A DNA stretch of 64,000 nucleotides, from positions 1 to 64,000 of the forward strand of contig JADFUC010001510.1 in the NCBI GenBank assembly GCA_019722365.1, written 5' to 3'. Under the pieces are notes generated by a model. It did no database searches and had not been told where the DNA came from. It worked only from the letters and a program-made list of their open reading frames with translations. This DNA comes from Lithospermum erythrorhizon (Eukaryota; Streptophyta; Magnoliopsida; Boraginales; Boraginaceae). The position numbers and the translations under genes were made by a program. Shown here piece after piece: positions 34,150 to 47,290 of this stretch (position 1 is its first letter; each line of letters opens with the position of its first letter).

Positions 34150-34827
34150 TTCAGCATTTAGTCAGAAGTGCATGGCTATTGAATTGGTATCATATATAGA
34201 AGTTGTACTTAGGTATTTCCATGAGGGTTCATGTGAGGTTCTTGGTATGTTTCATTTAAAAGACCTTTTTTTACTCTTTCAGAATTTTTGAAAAGTCTAA
34301 CAAAATGGGATGCGGACCAGATTTTTTTACAGTGGGCAATTGATCATTACTTACGTTTTATAAATTTTTACATTACCTTGAAATCATAGCATTACTCTCA
34401 CTTGTTTTTATAAATTTTAATTAATACTATCTCCTTATAGTTGTATTTTATTTTAAAAAAAATTGTTTTTTTTATAATTAATGGTTTTAGCGTAATAAAT
34501 ATTACTTTTACATTTTGATGTATTTTTTGGCTAACTTTTTCTTGAAATAAGCAATAGAAGTAATAATATTGTTTTACTGATTAATTGTCATTACGTTTTT
34601 GATGTAATTTTTAACTATTTTTTAACTTCGTTAATTTATGTGCGAAGTCTTCAAAAGCGACAATAAAAAATGGAGGGTGAACCTGACAGGTACAAGGAAC
34701 GTAAATTGCGTAACAGATAATTCGCACCCGTTCGATGTGTACACATCTTCTTTTGGAGTTAAACTTCAAATTTCTACAATGAAATAAGGAGTAATTTTTT
34801 ATTCTAGTCTTATTTCAAACTTGATAT
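34150..34827. other. upstream region of the minus-strand gene
   Basis: AT-rich sequence between the gene starting at 34149 and the copia target site at 34828. It presumably contains the promoter; a TATATA motif lies at 34192-34199. No other feature was recognised. Confidence 0.4.
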
Positions 34828-34832
34828 ATATA

Positions 34833-35403
34833 TGTTAGGATAATGCCTTAGATATATCGGCAATTAACTTCTGATGCAATATCTCTTATTTGAATAAACA
34901 ATAATACGATGAAAAAAATACTGAAAGTAATAACCTTCGGAAATACTTTATAAAGTTACTTCGAGTGCGTCCCTTGTGCTGGCTGAGAATCTTTAGAATG
35001 ATCTCTCCAGATTGTTATAAGTCGCATCAAAACTGGCCTTCTTCAATTGAGTAATACTTTTATAATCTAGTGTTCTCAACGATAAATCTACACACTAGAT
35101 TTGGCTTAAAATGATATCACAGTAATTGTCAGTAAGGAAGCAATCTAATAGATTTGGAAAAAAAAGAAATGGAAAAGTTGAGAGAAAAAAGATATTTTGG
35201 ATGAATCTCAAAATGAGATCTAAACTCAACTTATACACTTCCACCTCTTGGGTCGGGACTTTGATCGGGACTTGTCGTCGCCCCGTCGAGTCGATCTCAT
35301 ACCTCGAGCTTGCCGAATTCGGCGGTTAGGTCGGGAATGAAGAGGAGTCCCAGGCCTCACTCGATCTCACCGCGGCTCGGCTCAGCACGGGCTTGACCCA
35401 ACA
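34833..35403 (-). repeat. 3' LTR of copia copy B
   Basis: 571 bp, starting TGTTAGGATAATG and ending GACCCAACA on the plus strand. It pairs with 40564-41130: same ends, same internal order (TCTAATATCTCTT-like block, TTTTAGAATGATCT, TTGAGTAATACTTTT, GGCTTAAAATGATAT, CTCAAAATGAGAT, GGGACTT...GGGACTTGTC). Many substitutions and small indels separate the two copies. Confidence 0.88.
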
Positions 35404-36024
35404 ATCTCAGCAGAGAGAGAAATTTAGTCCTTGTCTTCAGCCATTTTGTTCAGCGGCGCAGCCAGGCAACTCTCTCCACGAAGGTTAGTGATTAGCTAAA
35501 TTCAACTTCTCTTGTTTATGACCTTTGTGAAGCATATCCCAGTGATTCGATGGGAATACTTTGTCAAACTTCGGGGACCCAATTCTCGATATAATGCATG
35601 AAATAAGTACCTTAGTCCCTATGTCTTTGATAAACTGCGTGAAGACGGGGATTTAATGAGATATGCAGCTACGTATCAGTGATATTGTTACATCATGCTC
35701 GAATTGACTCCTCTTTGGGAAAGTCACGCAGCGAATCATCTCATGGCGGCTTAGCCATAGCATATTACTACTTGCCTGCAGCTAGGCGGTGCTCACTATT
35801 GGTTCTGACTTAGTCTGACTAATAGCCGTGCCTCCAACGTGAATGCCTTATCCATTTAGTAGTTTCTCTTATCAGCATCCTACGTTATTAGCATCTACAT
35901 ATCCTCGACTTAGTACTAGATTTACGGAAACACAAAATTTTTATTTTCATTCAGGTATCTCAAATCAACCCAGCAGAACTTTGATGTTCTCTGAGGTTAG
36001 GCATATATCTGCTAACAACTCCAG

Positions 36025-38689
36025 CTAGCATATGTGATATAGGGTCTGGTCACGGACCATAGCATAGATAAGGCCCCACCTCTTGTAGAAGCATGAGCCA
36101 ATTATCCATATACAACAAATCATCTTCGGTCTTGGGTGATTGTTTACTACGATAATTGAAAATGAAGCATTGTAGATCTTCACGGGTTTTGCATCCGGCA
36201 TGTTGAATCGCTTAATCACACTTCTTAGGTATTTCCCTCTTTATTGTCAATCTCGGGGAGAATCGATCTACGATTATTCTCATCGAAATTTGCTTATCAA
36301 GTCGCCATTATAAAATCCTCACTTTGACAACTCTTTCTTTGACATGTTTTGCCTTTTGCAAATCGGCTCCAGATCCTTATGTCGTCAATATAAGAAAGTA
36401 GATAACACATAATCTTTTGGAACTTCCTTATGTAACTTGGCCCGGTGGTGGAGTGCCATGACTCCTGAAACTTTAACCTTTTATAAAGTTATCCAAAGGT
36501 AATATTCCATTGCCTAAGGCTTGATTCCAAGCCGTACAAACTCTTCGAAGTTTCGGACCAAATTTTCTTTCTACAACCTCAAAACCTTGAGAGTTGCTTT
36601 ATCGAATAACTCTTCATTGAGAGTCACCATGTAGAAACACCATTTTTGCATCCATCGATGAAGGGTGCATCATCTACTTTCGATCCCGAGCAGTTAGGTT
36701 GTCACGATCTTGACTCACGGCGGGTGAAATATTCCAGTGTAATTGATACGCTTCATGCAATTGGAACCCTTGACAACCAAACGAGCTTCGCAACATTTAC
36801 TTCCATCACAATTTCTTCCTTGATTGACCCATTTGATACCTTTGATATTCTTCTGCAGAACTGCGGTCAGCTTGACTCACGCGTCATGTTTGTCAGCGTA
36901 TCATCTATCTTCATCGCTAACAAAATAATTGCATCGTGGCGTCGTACTGCCGTCACATATTTGACGGTTTCGCGTCCTATCGGTTAATAAGCGAAGATTA
37001 GTAGAGGAGAATACCACAAGTTGGTTTCAGCGACTCACAATCTTATTGCGGGACGAGAGTGTCTGCACAAGCGATCCTTAACAAGAATAATCTCTTCCTG
37101 TTGATCAGCGACATAAATGTTTCATCAAACTCTGTCGTCTCCACTTCATACGAACCCATCTCTTTCATAGGTGGCATATCATCGAGATCTTGGGTTGACC
37201 TCCGAGGAGTAGGCGCCAGTCTAAGATATGTCATTTGGAAGGAACGAGTAAATCTTGCTTCTCACCTTGGCGTTTGACTTCCTCATTATTCGATTTGTGA
37301 CTTTACCTTCCACTTCTTTCTCCTCACAACACTTTACATGCGTCCTTGTATAACTTGTTCGTGAAGGCGAATGATCTTCCAGTTCTTGAATCGTAGAACA
37401 TGTCATTCAGCGTCGGCGTAACCAATAAAGTAGAAATGTTAGATTTTTCTTCAAGCTTATTTCTAGCATTTGCATCAACATGAGCAAATCGCTAAAAGCA
37501 ACAAATACTTTCGAGGAAACAATAGTTTTTTGTGACTCAGCGCCGGGGAATTTTGAATTTGGAGGTGAAGTCTACGTTGTTTGTCGAAAGGTTTCATTAT
37601 TGATTCACGTCCGCCCAGGAAACGTTTGAAATTAAACCACAATGTAACCTCATACTCTAACACGTTCATTGATTCTTTCAGTACTCCCCGTTTGTTGGAG
37701 TGTTCGGAATAGTCTTACACTATCCGCTTATCCCGTTATCGACGCAATATTGTTTGAAATCACACTATCAGTGTATTCACCCACATTATCGGATCTCAAA
37801 CAACACCACTCGGCGGTACCGTTTCTGACAATAGTTTCGACAGGCCATGCACCAGTTTATTTTTTGAGAAAATAAACCCAAAATTTTCGTGGCGTGTAGT
37901 AGAGGTTACATAACCACAGGGTGAACTCCCTTGATGCCGCATTGTAGTCCCGGACATCTGTGAACTAACTTCGAAGCCTACCGATTTGGCTCAGCCTTGA
38001 TTTTAACAAAGCGACCTTGCCTAACTTCCCAGGCTTGCGACTCTGAGGAATATGATGATCTCGCGAATATGATGATCGATAGATTTGAGCTGAGTATCAC
38101 ATTATTTGAAACAAGTAGTTTCATACGCTTTCGGCTAAAACAGCAATGACCCAGCTTGGTTGTAACATAAATGTACAGGCGTCAACGTGACTATCGTCGT
38201 TTTGAGCTCCCGATGATAATACTTGATACTATCTTGGGACCTCGGGCTATAGTAATTGCTTACGACTACTTTCGGTGCCTTAACTGCGTCGTTGGTAACC
38301 ATCATAAATCTAATGAAATTTGCAGATATCGAGCTCTTAACCCCAGTCACGTGCCTCAGCTTTGAGTCGACCTCGAGGTAGAACCATTCGACAACTTCAA
38401 GTTCGCATCTACCGTCCCTACGATCTACAACGACTCCGTGCTTAAGATGTTCTTTCCGTAATCTTGACCATATAATTAGTATTATATCACGAGTTGGTGT
38501 ATGATGTCTCCAAAATCCAGAATTTATAGAGCAATCAACGGACAAGAGTAGAGCATCATGATAAATCGGCTTGGCATTAACATTGGTTTTGTTTCTCTCT
38601 CGACTAGGGCTTGGCTTTTGCAGCTGCTGACGGCATGTGACCGGTGCCGCGTCCCGGTGACTGCAAATCGTCCTCGAACTTAGACACAC
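36025..38689 (-). pseudogene. copia pol remnant of copy B
   Basis: Frame 36219-36025 reads IKRFNMPDAKPVKI, then after mutations GLIYAMVRDQT (family form: ...FNMxDAKPV...VGSLMYAMVCTRPD), the RT/RNase H junction of copia. Frame 37234-37043 has APTPRRSTQDLDDMPPMKE, the hinge between integrase and RT. Frame 38689-38135 (184 codons) covers degraded integrase-region sequence. The order fits minus-strand gag-pol. Confidence 0.7.
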
Positions 38690-38946
38690 TCACTCCTACC
38701 GACTTTATTTGCATTGTTAATGACCTGCTTTGTCATGGATTCTTACCTCTGTCTACACATTCAATGCGGAGACTTTTATCGCTTCCATCATTCATCGAAC
38801 TTCTTGGACGTACATCATTTCTTCGATACTTAGTGTAACCGTTTCTCATTGAATTACTAGCAGCGACCTAAATCGGCTCCCAGTATCAGCGAATCTTACT
38901 TGGTATTAGTGCCCAATTCATCCTTGAAGTTAACCTCGGCGATGAA

Positions 38947-40188
38947 TGATAAGTGTTTTATAATATAGTATTTTGAGGCCCTAATTACGTATTGGTGATG
39001 TTATTTTACTTAATCCGATATAATTTCATTGTTTTCGTTTTTATTTGAGTTTGAAAGCGATTAACTAGGTTAAAATTGAAGGAATCGGGCGCGGAATTGA
39101 AGATATGAGCGATCCGCTGGGTTATATGAGTCATGATCCAAGGAGAATAGAGATTCGGCCCAAATATTAGGTTATGGCGGCACATAAAAGAGGAGAAGTT
39201 AGAGTAAAAAGGGATATCTGAGATTTCAGGAAAGAAGTCATCGACTTGTTGGAGCTTTTGGCTGACGCCCCGTTGGAAGGCGGCAAGAAGAAATTGAAAT
39301 CAATTCTGGGAGGCGTACTGGGCGAAGTTAGAGTTGATTACTTTAATTAGTTTGAATATTTTTTAATTCAAGTTATTTTTTATTGTTAAGGATGAATGCC
39401 ATTAATTTTCATGTGTTATTTATGTCTTTTATTATGAACTAATTTTATTATTAGTCGAGGACCACCGTGATGTAGTTGGATCGGATGATTTAATTTTCTT
39501 GGAGTTAATTTGTTTCAGGTTTATAATTGATTGTGTGCATAGTGGTATTTAATATCTTGATATCAAATATTAAGTCGTTCATATAAGTAATTGCTAGAAA
39601 TAGGGTTATCATACAGATTAATAATCGGAATACGTGTTTTGATTACCATAGGATATAGGTAATGCCGTATCTGATTTAATAAGCATATGTTGTTAAAAGA
39701 TCTCTATTTTAAGGTATCATAGGGGATATAGTTAGTTTCTTGGGAGACTTAATTGGTGTTAGCGAGAAGTAATATCGATTGTATAGGAATCTTTTGTTAT
39801 GGGCGTAAAAGTAGCTACTAGGTAAATTGAATCGGCGATCCGATAAGCTCATGTGCCCTGACTATACTTCGAATATTAAGTACAATCCACTACTTTTGCA
39901 TTCAGTTAGTTTAGTTAATTTAAGTTCTGAGTCAATTTAGTTAAGTAGTCTAGATAAAGATTTACTATTTAATTATTAGTTAATTAAGGATTAAGAAAAA
40001 GACCTAGTATTTAGTATATTGTTAAAATTGGCCAGGGCAAATATAAGTTCTTGTCGTTATGTTACTTGTGCTTGTGCGATTTCGACCGAGCAATAGAGAG
40101 TGGTGTTGTCGATGAAACCAGTGATTTATCAATATTGAAATGTCGTTAAAGATTTTGCTTGATAGGGTATTTATGTCGACATCCTCGA
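38947..40188. mobile_element. solo-LTR-like insertion nested in copia copy B
   Basis: This 1.24-kb block has no counterpart in copy A, where the flanking copia sequence is continuous (GGTTAACTCAGC...ACAATTTATTT at about 22241-22266). It begins TGATAAGTGTTTTATA, carries a CATAAAAGAG TATA-like motif at about 39183 and is flanked by ATGAA (38942-38946) and GTGAA (40189-40193), a 5-bp duplication with one mismatch. The start and internal style suggest a Ty3/gypsy LTR. The end lacks the usual CA, so the right border is approximate. Confidence 0.55.
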
Positions 40189-40563
40189 GTGAAACAATTG
40201 CTTAAATTAAGCGAAATCGCTTTATTGTTGAGGACGAGCTGCCATCTGACTTACGACAAAGTATAAATTAAGTACTTTGGCCATTGGTCTGCGATCGTAT
40301 TTGTTAAGCGTGCGTTCTGAACAATGCCATTTATCACGAAGACTTGTCTATCACATTCATTCGTTCCTCGACCTCCATATTTGCGGGCTTAGCCTAAAGG
40401 CTTATGAGAACTTGTGCATCTGAAACGATCTTATGTTCATCTTTCGATGGTAGAAATCAACCCCGTAAATTTGCTCTACGGCGTATTGTAGAGCACTCTT
40501 AATCTTTGCCATTGTATTTAGGATAAATTTATGTCTGGCTGACTTCTGACTAGCTACGTACGG

Positions 40564-41130
40564 TGTTAGGATATTAGCAGGATATGTCGGCAGCACGACA
40601 CTACGAGTCTAATATCTCTTTATGCGAACAAACAATAATCTGACGAGGAAGAAAATGTCAGTAAATAACACGAATCTTTATACGAGGTTACATGAGAGTG
40701 CGTGCTTATTCTTTGTACTGAAATCTTTTAGAATGATCTACCCGAAAAAGATTATTCTGAAGTCTATCAAAACTAAGCTTCTCGATTGAGTAATACTTTT
40801 TATAATATATTCTCAACGAAAAATCTACACATTAAATTTGGCTTAAAATGATATACAAATGAATATATTTTGGAAAACTAATGAATTTGGAAAAAAGTGG
40901 AAAAAAGTTGAGAAAAAATATAATTTAGTTACTCTCAAAATGAGATACAACTCAACATACACTTTACATTTTGGATGGGGACTTTGGTGGGACTTGTCAT
41001 CGCCCCAGATCAAGTCGATCTCTACTCTCGAAACTTGCCGAGGTCGGGAGTTAGGTTGGGAGCAAGGAGGTCCCGACCTCCTCCCGATCTCCTCTGCCAC
41101 TTCAGTTCAAATTTGAGCTTCAACCCAACA
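40564..41130 (-). repeat. 5' LTR of copia copy B
   Basis: 567 bp, starting TGTTAGGATATTAG and ending CAACCCAACA. It is the upstream LTR in the coding sense (minus). The standard TGGTATCAGAGC primer site is not recognisable next to its inner edge (40563 and leftwards), which may reflect mutation or a different primer. Confidence 0.85.
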
Positions 41131-41135
41131 ATATA

Positions 41136-41676
41136 TACATTGCAAAACAAAAATATTTTCATTTAAAATGAACTCGCTTGAATTATTCGTGGGTAAGCTA
41201 AAGAAGATTGACCAAGGGAATCTTGGAGGAGAAGTAACAAGAAATCACAAATAAAGAAAACATTATACTTTCAACATACATCTTGAATGACGTTATCTAT
41301 AATATTTGCTCGTTCAATAAAATCCTACACTTTGGACTGGTCCAACATATTATTGACATGAGGAATAGGGCTAAAACCTTTATTTAGCCCATTTTATGCA
41401 TAAATGAACATTGTTGACATTTTTAATAGCCATCGAAATATGATAAAATCAACCACGCAGTAGCAAACCTTTATATCCCCTATAATTTAGACATTACAAA
41501 TTACAATGGTCTAATTACCTAAAAGATGCCTTGGGTGAATTATACAAGTCGACAATGAAGTCTTGAAAAGTTAATACATTCATACATATTCATCCATGTC
41601 ATCACACCAACTGATCATAAAAATGAAATCAAAATAAGACCCCACATCATGTGTTGGTTAGCTCTCATTTATCTAT
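41136..41676. other. 3' flank of the plastid membrane protein gene
   Basis: Sequence between the copia target site and the stop codon at 41677. It should include the 3' untranslated region of the minus-strand gene. No other feature was seen. Confidence 0.4.
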
Positions 41677-43549
41677 CTATTTCTTTTCAGATGTAATATT
41701 AGCTGGCTCCTTCTTTGAATGCTCAACAATGAACTCCTCCATTTCATTGCTCATCTCCTCAACCTAAACAATTAAATTTGGTTGATTAAAAATCACCTCA
41801 CACGGATTATGTAGAAAGTGTTTCTTTACAATCTTTTGTTATAATTCATGATGTCCAATTTAATTTCTTTCGAAAATTGCTTGTAAAATATTCTTGCACT
41901 TGTACTTTAATTTCTTATCATTATACATGGGGAAATGGGTTACTATCACCACTTGATTGAAAATATGACTATTTTATTAAGTAGTGCTTATCTCGAGATA
42001 GATTTACCAATTAACTAGCTCTACCCACATGTTTCACATTAAACTAATAACAACTTGATATGAATTTTTTTAAAGAAAAATTCATAAATATTTAAATAAA
42101 ATATTGTTCGTAGTAAAAGTTCCGTCTCCTAAAGATTGAACATTGAAGTACGTAGTGGTTAAAATATGAGTATTAGGATTGATTATAAAAATATGGTAGA
42201 TAGTTTTTCAACTACTTATTTTAGATTTCATTATTAAAATGATTAGAAATAAATAACACACAAATTAAATCAAATTAAATCAAGACTTATATCATGAAGT
42301 GATTTATTCCGTTAAATTTATAAACGATTTATAATATTTGTTACATCACACAAAATGAAATTAAATCAAATTAAACCAAGATTTATTTTAGGTTTCATTA
42401 TTCAAAGAATAAAATGATTAGTTCCTAAAAATAAAATGATTAACTCTATACTAAGTGATTCATTCCATTAAACTTATAAACGATTTCTAATATTTGTTAC
42501 ATCACACAAAATGAAATTAATACCTTGTCCATGAGATCTTCAACTTTTTGAGCCTCTCTTGAAGTTGCTTCTGCAAGATCATCAACTTGTTCAATGATTT
42601 CTTTGAGCTTTCCCTCTGGAAGCTTCTCCACCAAATCATCCGCCGCCTTGTCGATCTGGTCCGCCACTTTCCCCACCGTATCCGCTATGTCTCCAATACC
42701 ATCTGCCACTGCTTCTACTTCATCTAAATAAACAACATTTAAAAACAGAACACTTCTTAATTAGCTGTACTCAAATTATTTAATTATTGCTCTAAAACAT
42801 ACATACATACTAGCACAAATACTTGATTAATTATATTGAACTTACTAGTTAATTTTACGATCCTCTGGATTGCAAGAGGTACTGCTATCATAGCAGCTCC
42901 AGCCCAAGCGTACCTATACCAAACAACAATTCACTTAGACAATCTTAGTCAATATCGAAGAAGAATTTGTCCAACATTAAACTAGCCCTTTATCGTTAAT
43001 TGTTTTTAGGATATAACACTCAATACATAAATTCTTAATATGATATCATTTATTATAGTGTAAAAATAAATATTTGATGAAGTCATTTTTTAATTAAAAA
43101 AGTCATGTTTTAAGAGAGAAAAAAGGTCATGTTTAATGATCGTTCCAAGTGGCTTACCAAGGAGTATCTGCTGGGAAGAAAGATAGAAAGCCTTCAGCAG
43201 TTTCAGGAATGGCTTGAACAGCTTTGAAGTAACTACAACAAAAATACTTTTTAGATCATCCCTAGAAAATATTCTAAACGTATATATGATCTTAAAGTAA
43301 AGAAACACTTCAAAATGTAAATATTACTAATAATATGAATTACCTCTTTGATCTGTGTTTATTGACTTGAGGTCTAGCAACACAAAGTGTACTTCCATTA
43401 CTGGAAAATAGTGATGATTGATTGTTATGTTTGGAGATTGTTAGGTGAGGTGATAATGGATCATAAGTATGAGTTTGAGGAAGCTGGGTGGTCTGGACAT
43501 GCAGGAGGAGGTTGGTGAGGTTGTAAGAGATGATAGATGTAGTAGCCAT
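41677..43549 (-). CDS. plastid-targeted one-span membrane protein with acidic helical tail, function unknown
   Basis: Five exons on the minus strand: 43549-43344, 43232-43158, 42913-42846, 42723-42524 and 41763-41677. All junctions are GT-AG and the phases fit (2, 2, 1, 0), giving 211 residues. Residues 1 to about 58 (MATTSIISYNLTN..., Ser/Thr-rich, ending near TLCVARPQ) look like a plastid transit peptide. Exon 2 encodes YFKAVQAIPETAEGF. Exon 3 encodes a hydrophobic span, WAGAAMIAVPLAIQRIV. Exons 4-5 form a long acidic amphipathic helix with repeating DxADxVxKVADQIDKAADDL and KLKEIIEQVDDLAEATS patterns. It probably lies in a plastid membrane with the helical tail exposed. No enzymatic motif is visible. 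A disrupted tandem paralogue lies upstream. Confidence 0.82.
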
Positions 43550-44754
43550 GATCTTTTTGGAATATATTCAGGATTTAAACTTTATAATTGTGCTTGTGAT
43601 TGGGGAAGAAGGCTGTTATATTGTACTTAATATATGAACATTATAATATGCAACGTGATTGGTATTTTAAAATGTCTCTGGTTAACACTTTCTTCGGAAA
43701 AGTAGAAAAGGTTTTCCTTCCAGTTTTATTGTTTGTCAACATAATTGCATAAATAATTTTTGAAGTTAGGCAAAAAGTTAGTACTTCGTTTTCAAAATTT
43801 GTATTAATATAATAGTAGTGTCTGAAGTTAGAAATTTATTGTACAAATTATCATTTTCTTCTATACATCGCTAAATTCCAATGAAGAGTAAACTAATTTC
43901 TCATTTAGTTACTTTTTATCCATTCACATACACATATTATTTTTTTATTTAATGTGTTATTAATATGTAATATTGATTGAAGAAAATAATTACTACTTAT
44001 TCAAGTAGTTTCTTACTTCATGAACTATTTTTACATTAATGAGATTCCAGAAAATAAATTTAAGACCTTTGTCATCAAACTTCGAAATGGTTTATTCATA
44101 TATTTTCAATATTGACCACTAACATATATTCCGTATAAGAAGATTTTATATTTACAACGTATGATATTTATTACTCGATTTTGTTTCTTATAATAGTGCA
44201 ACTTCTTTCAAATATCACAAAATCTTTTGCTATTTTCTTCAATTTGTAGAAAACTCTTTGGTCATTTAAGCATTTAAGAAAAATATATACCACTTCTCCT
44301 GCTAATTTCTTTACATCATTTTCCCCATGGTTTCCATAAGCCAACATCACCATTAACACACTATTTTGGCATGATTTGTATTTATTTTGCTAGAACATCA
44401 ACCGAGTGATGATGTAAACGATGACATTTTACATCATGATGTTTTCCACCAACTAACAAAACACTAATGTTCATATAATATAGCTAGACAGACTCAATGA
44501 TGTTTGAGTGGGCTACAATTATATTAATAGTACAAAGTCTACGAAACACTTCTTGAATTCATGGGGCGGCTTATTACATGGTACATATAAACTACTCCGT
44601 ATATAATAATACAACCGAATATTTATTAACTATTCATTACGAAAAAAATAAATTATATTTTTAAGTATATACTCCGTATATCATTCCATCAAGTAACAGA
44701 GTCAAGTCTCATTAGCCATATGTGCATCTGGAGTTGATTAGTGCATGTTCCCTT
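43550..44754. other. promoter/spacer between the tandem paralogues
   Basis: AT-rich spacer holding the promoter of the gene starting at 43549 (TATATTAAG-like words near 43630 on the minus strand) and the 3' flank of the upstream paralogue. No independent gene was seen. Confidence 0.4.
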
Positions 44755-45019
44755 CTATTTTTTCTCATCCTCTTCAGAATCCTTGGATTTCTCTTCAGTT
44801 GATTCAATACATTTCTCAATCTTTTCCTCCTCTTCTTGGAACTGCGCAAGCATTATATTTCAATATTATAAGTAGCAATAAAATATTTATCTTTAAAAAA
44901 AAAAATCGAAGCTACTAGCTTACTAACTAATCGATTATCGACATCTTTTATATTCAAAATTAGCAATTTGAAAATAATATAGTACGAAGTAGTAGTTAGA
45001 AAACATAATTATAGCCAAT

Positions 45020-45620
45020 TAGGGATGCCAACAAAATAAAAAAGCAGAAATAGGAGCCGTCAGGCCGGTAGAAAATAACAAAAAATTGGAGCCGATCGGG
45101 AACGAACGATTTAGGTTCGTCGGAAAGAACCGAACTAATTTAGGTTGGAAGCCTTTGAAATAACCAGAAACGAGAACCGAACCGAACCGATTTCTAAATT
45201 TTGTGTAGATTTTTCAAATTTCTTATTTATTATCCTTTTCGAATCTTGTAGTATTTGCGTGTATACGTTTAAGAGAATTTAGATTTAACTTTGTTCATTA
45301 TTGGAGTATAATAAAAATATATATAAATCTTTCTAAACTAATAATATAGGAAATACAATGACATGTAAAAATAGTGAGTATTGTATATTGAATGTGTATG
45401 TAGATTGTATAGTGTCTTAAAGGAGTTAATTTGAGTTGAGCGATATGCTCAAAAATGTCTCAACCGAAATTTAACCGAAACCGATGGGGCAGATAGGATT
45501 GGGCAAATCGGAGCAGAAACCCGGAATTTAAGTTCGACCTTTGAGAGAACCGATGAAATAGGTTGGGTTCCCAGTACATTTCAGCCGGCAGAGCCCAGGA
45601 GCAGATTCAGGAACCACCTA
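45020..45620. mobile_element. hAT-type MITE in the last intron of the broken paralogue
   Basis: 601 bp, beginning TAGGGATGCC and ending CCACCTA (reverse complement TAGGTGG), flanked by an exact 8-bp duplication TAGCCAAT (45012-45019 and 45621-45628). It is rich in GAACCGAACCGA-type words near the ends, as in many plant hAT elements, with an AT-rich centre and no coding. It lies between E5 and E4 of the paralogue. Confidence 0.7.
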
Positions 45621-46950
45621 TAGCCAATGATAAATAAGAATATACTTTGCTTGAGTTTGACTTATTTCATTAAATATTTTTTAGTATTCTATTACTAAAA
45701 GGAAAATGAGTACTTTTATCCATCAAAAAAGAAATACTAGATCCGCATTTGAATAATAAATGAAACATTCAATGATTGAAATTAATTTAATAACATGTTA
45801 CTAAAAAAAAGCTTAGTATCAGAATGCTTAGCTCACTTTACTTGGCTGGAGTCTGGACTAAGAAAAAAATGAGATGATGGTTAAGTCTTTTAAAAAAAAA
45901 ATTAATACTCCTTCCATCCCAAAATGTATGAGATATATAATACTATAACGAATAATAATAATCTAATTATTTGAGAGAAACTGAATTAGACAGCTAGAAA
46001 TTGATTAATGACTTCATCAATTGTAAATCAACTTTAGATAAGAATTTGGCAATTTTTTCTGCGACTTGTTCAATGTAAGTCAATGCATCCTTGAACCATC
46101 CATCAGGGAGGCGATCAAGCCATCTCTCTGCCCCCTTCTCCAATCCCTCCGCCACCTCTCCACCCTTCTCCACCAAGTTTTCTGTCCTTTGCAACCAAGT
46201 AAGCATCAAACCTCTCTACATACAACATTCAAATTCAAAAGTAAAAATATATGATAATTTTACAAAAACATTAAACCATATATATATACTAGTCCATCCT
46301 CCACCCAAAAAGATTGGAAAATTAGTCATTTGATTTTCAAGTTTCAATTAACAAATTTTGTAGTTATTTTTAGTTCAAATTTTAAATATTCGACCATCAA
46401 ATTTCAAAATTTGGCAATTTTTTAAAATTTAACGAGGGCTAAAATAGACAAATTGTTTGAGTTAACTCCGTACTATCCTTAATATAAGTCGATTATCCAG
46501 TTTTATTTTATTCGTAATATAAGTCGTTTAAACTATTTTATATTATATGTTTCGAATATACCCTTAATTAATAAAATCAAATATTTTTCATAAATTAATA
46601 AAATTTTCAGTTTTAAGACAATCATTTACTCCACTTCAGCTATAAAGTTAAATTACAAAAATAAAAAGAAACTTTTTGAATTATTAGTAATATTAAATAA
46701 ACACTAAAATTGTCAAATGTAGACTATCTTAAAAATAAGAAAAATAACATAAATAATTTATATATATTAAGGGTAGGAGGAGCCTATAATGTCGATGAAA
46801 TATTGATTGAACCACGCCTTGAGCGAACCGGGCCGGCCGGGTAGCGTGTCGGCAGACTGGGCCCATGCTGAGCCGGGTGGGGCCGGCCCGTTAAGAAGTG
46901 CTGGGTCCACTATTCGGGTTCAAAGGCCCTTTAAAGGGGCACAGCGGGCC

Positions 46951-47290
46951 TGCGTGGTACCGTTTGTACGAAGCGGTACCGCGTTTAAATCCTATAATAA
47001 ATTAATAATAATGCGTTAAGGCCATTTTACGAAGTGCAAGCATTAGTGCCAGATTGGTTTTAAAAGCGGTACCCGCGTTTGTTAAACTCAACAATTTGGT
47101 TTTTGTAACGTCATATTGTAATATGATGCTTGAATAAAAGTGGTACCGTCGATCCAAGCGGTACCACGTTTGTCCCCAACTTGAGCCTCGCGACTATTTT
47201 GTAATAAGCGTGGTACGTTTAAAATCAAAAGCGGTACCATGTTTAGTACTAAATAGCAGTTATATAGATGATAAAATGGTACCGTTTGAT
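46951..47290. repeat. left subterminal GGTACC repeat cluster of hAT
   Basis: Seven GGTACC sites in about 330 bases (46956, 46975, 47068, 47142, 47160, 47233, 47279), mostly within AAGCGGTACCxxGTTT in either orientation. A random hexamer would occur about once per 4 kb. Clustered short subterminal motifs are the known transposase-binding sites of hAT elements such as Ac. Confidence 0.75.

Larger units (their letters stand above)
34833..41130 (-). mobile_element. Ty1/copia element (copy B) with both LTRs and target duplication
   Basis: Bounded by two related LTRs (34833-35403 and 40564-41130) and an exact 5-bp duplication ATATA (34828-34832 and 41131-41135). Coding sense is minus: RNase H near 36.0 kb, RT 36.2-37.0, hinge at 37.1, integrase 37.3-38.7, gag remains to 40.4. 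The interior is full of stops and shifts. A second element is nested at 38947-40188. It is the same family as copy A at 18130-22700. Confidence 0.88.

Noticed and set aside
46951..47290. GGTACC clusters considered as a CRISPR-like array
   Set aside because: Spacing is irregular, the repeats occur in both orientations, and the setting is a plant hAT element.
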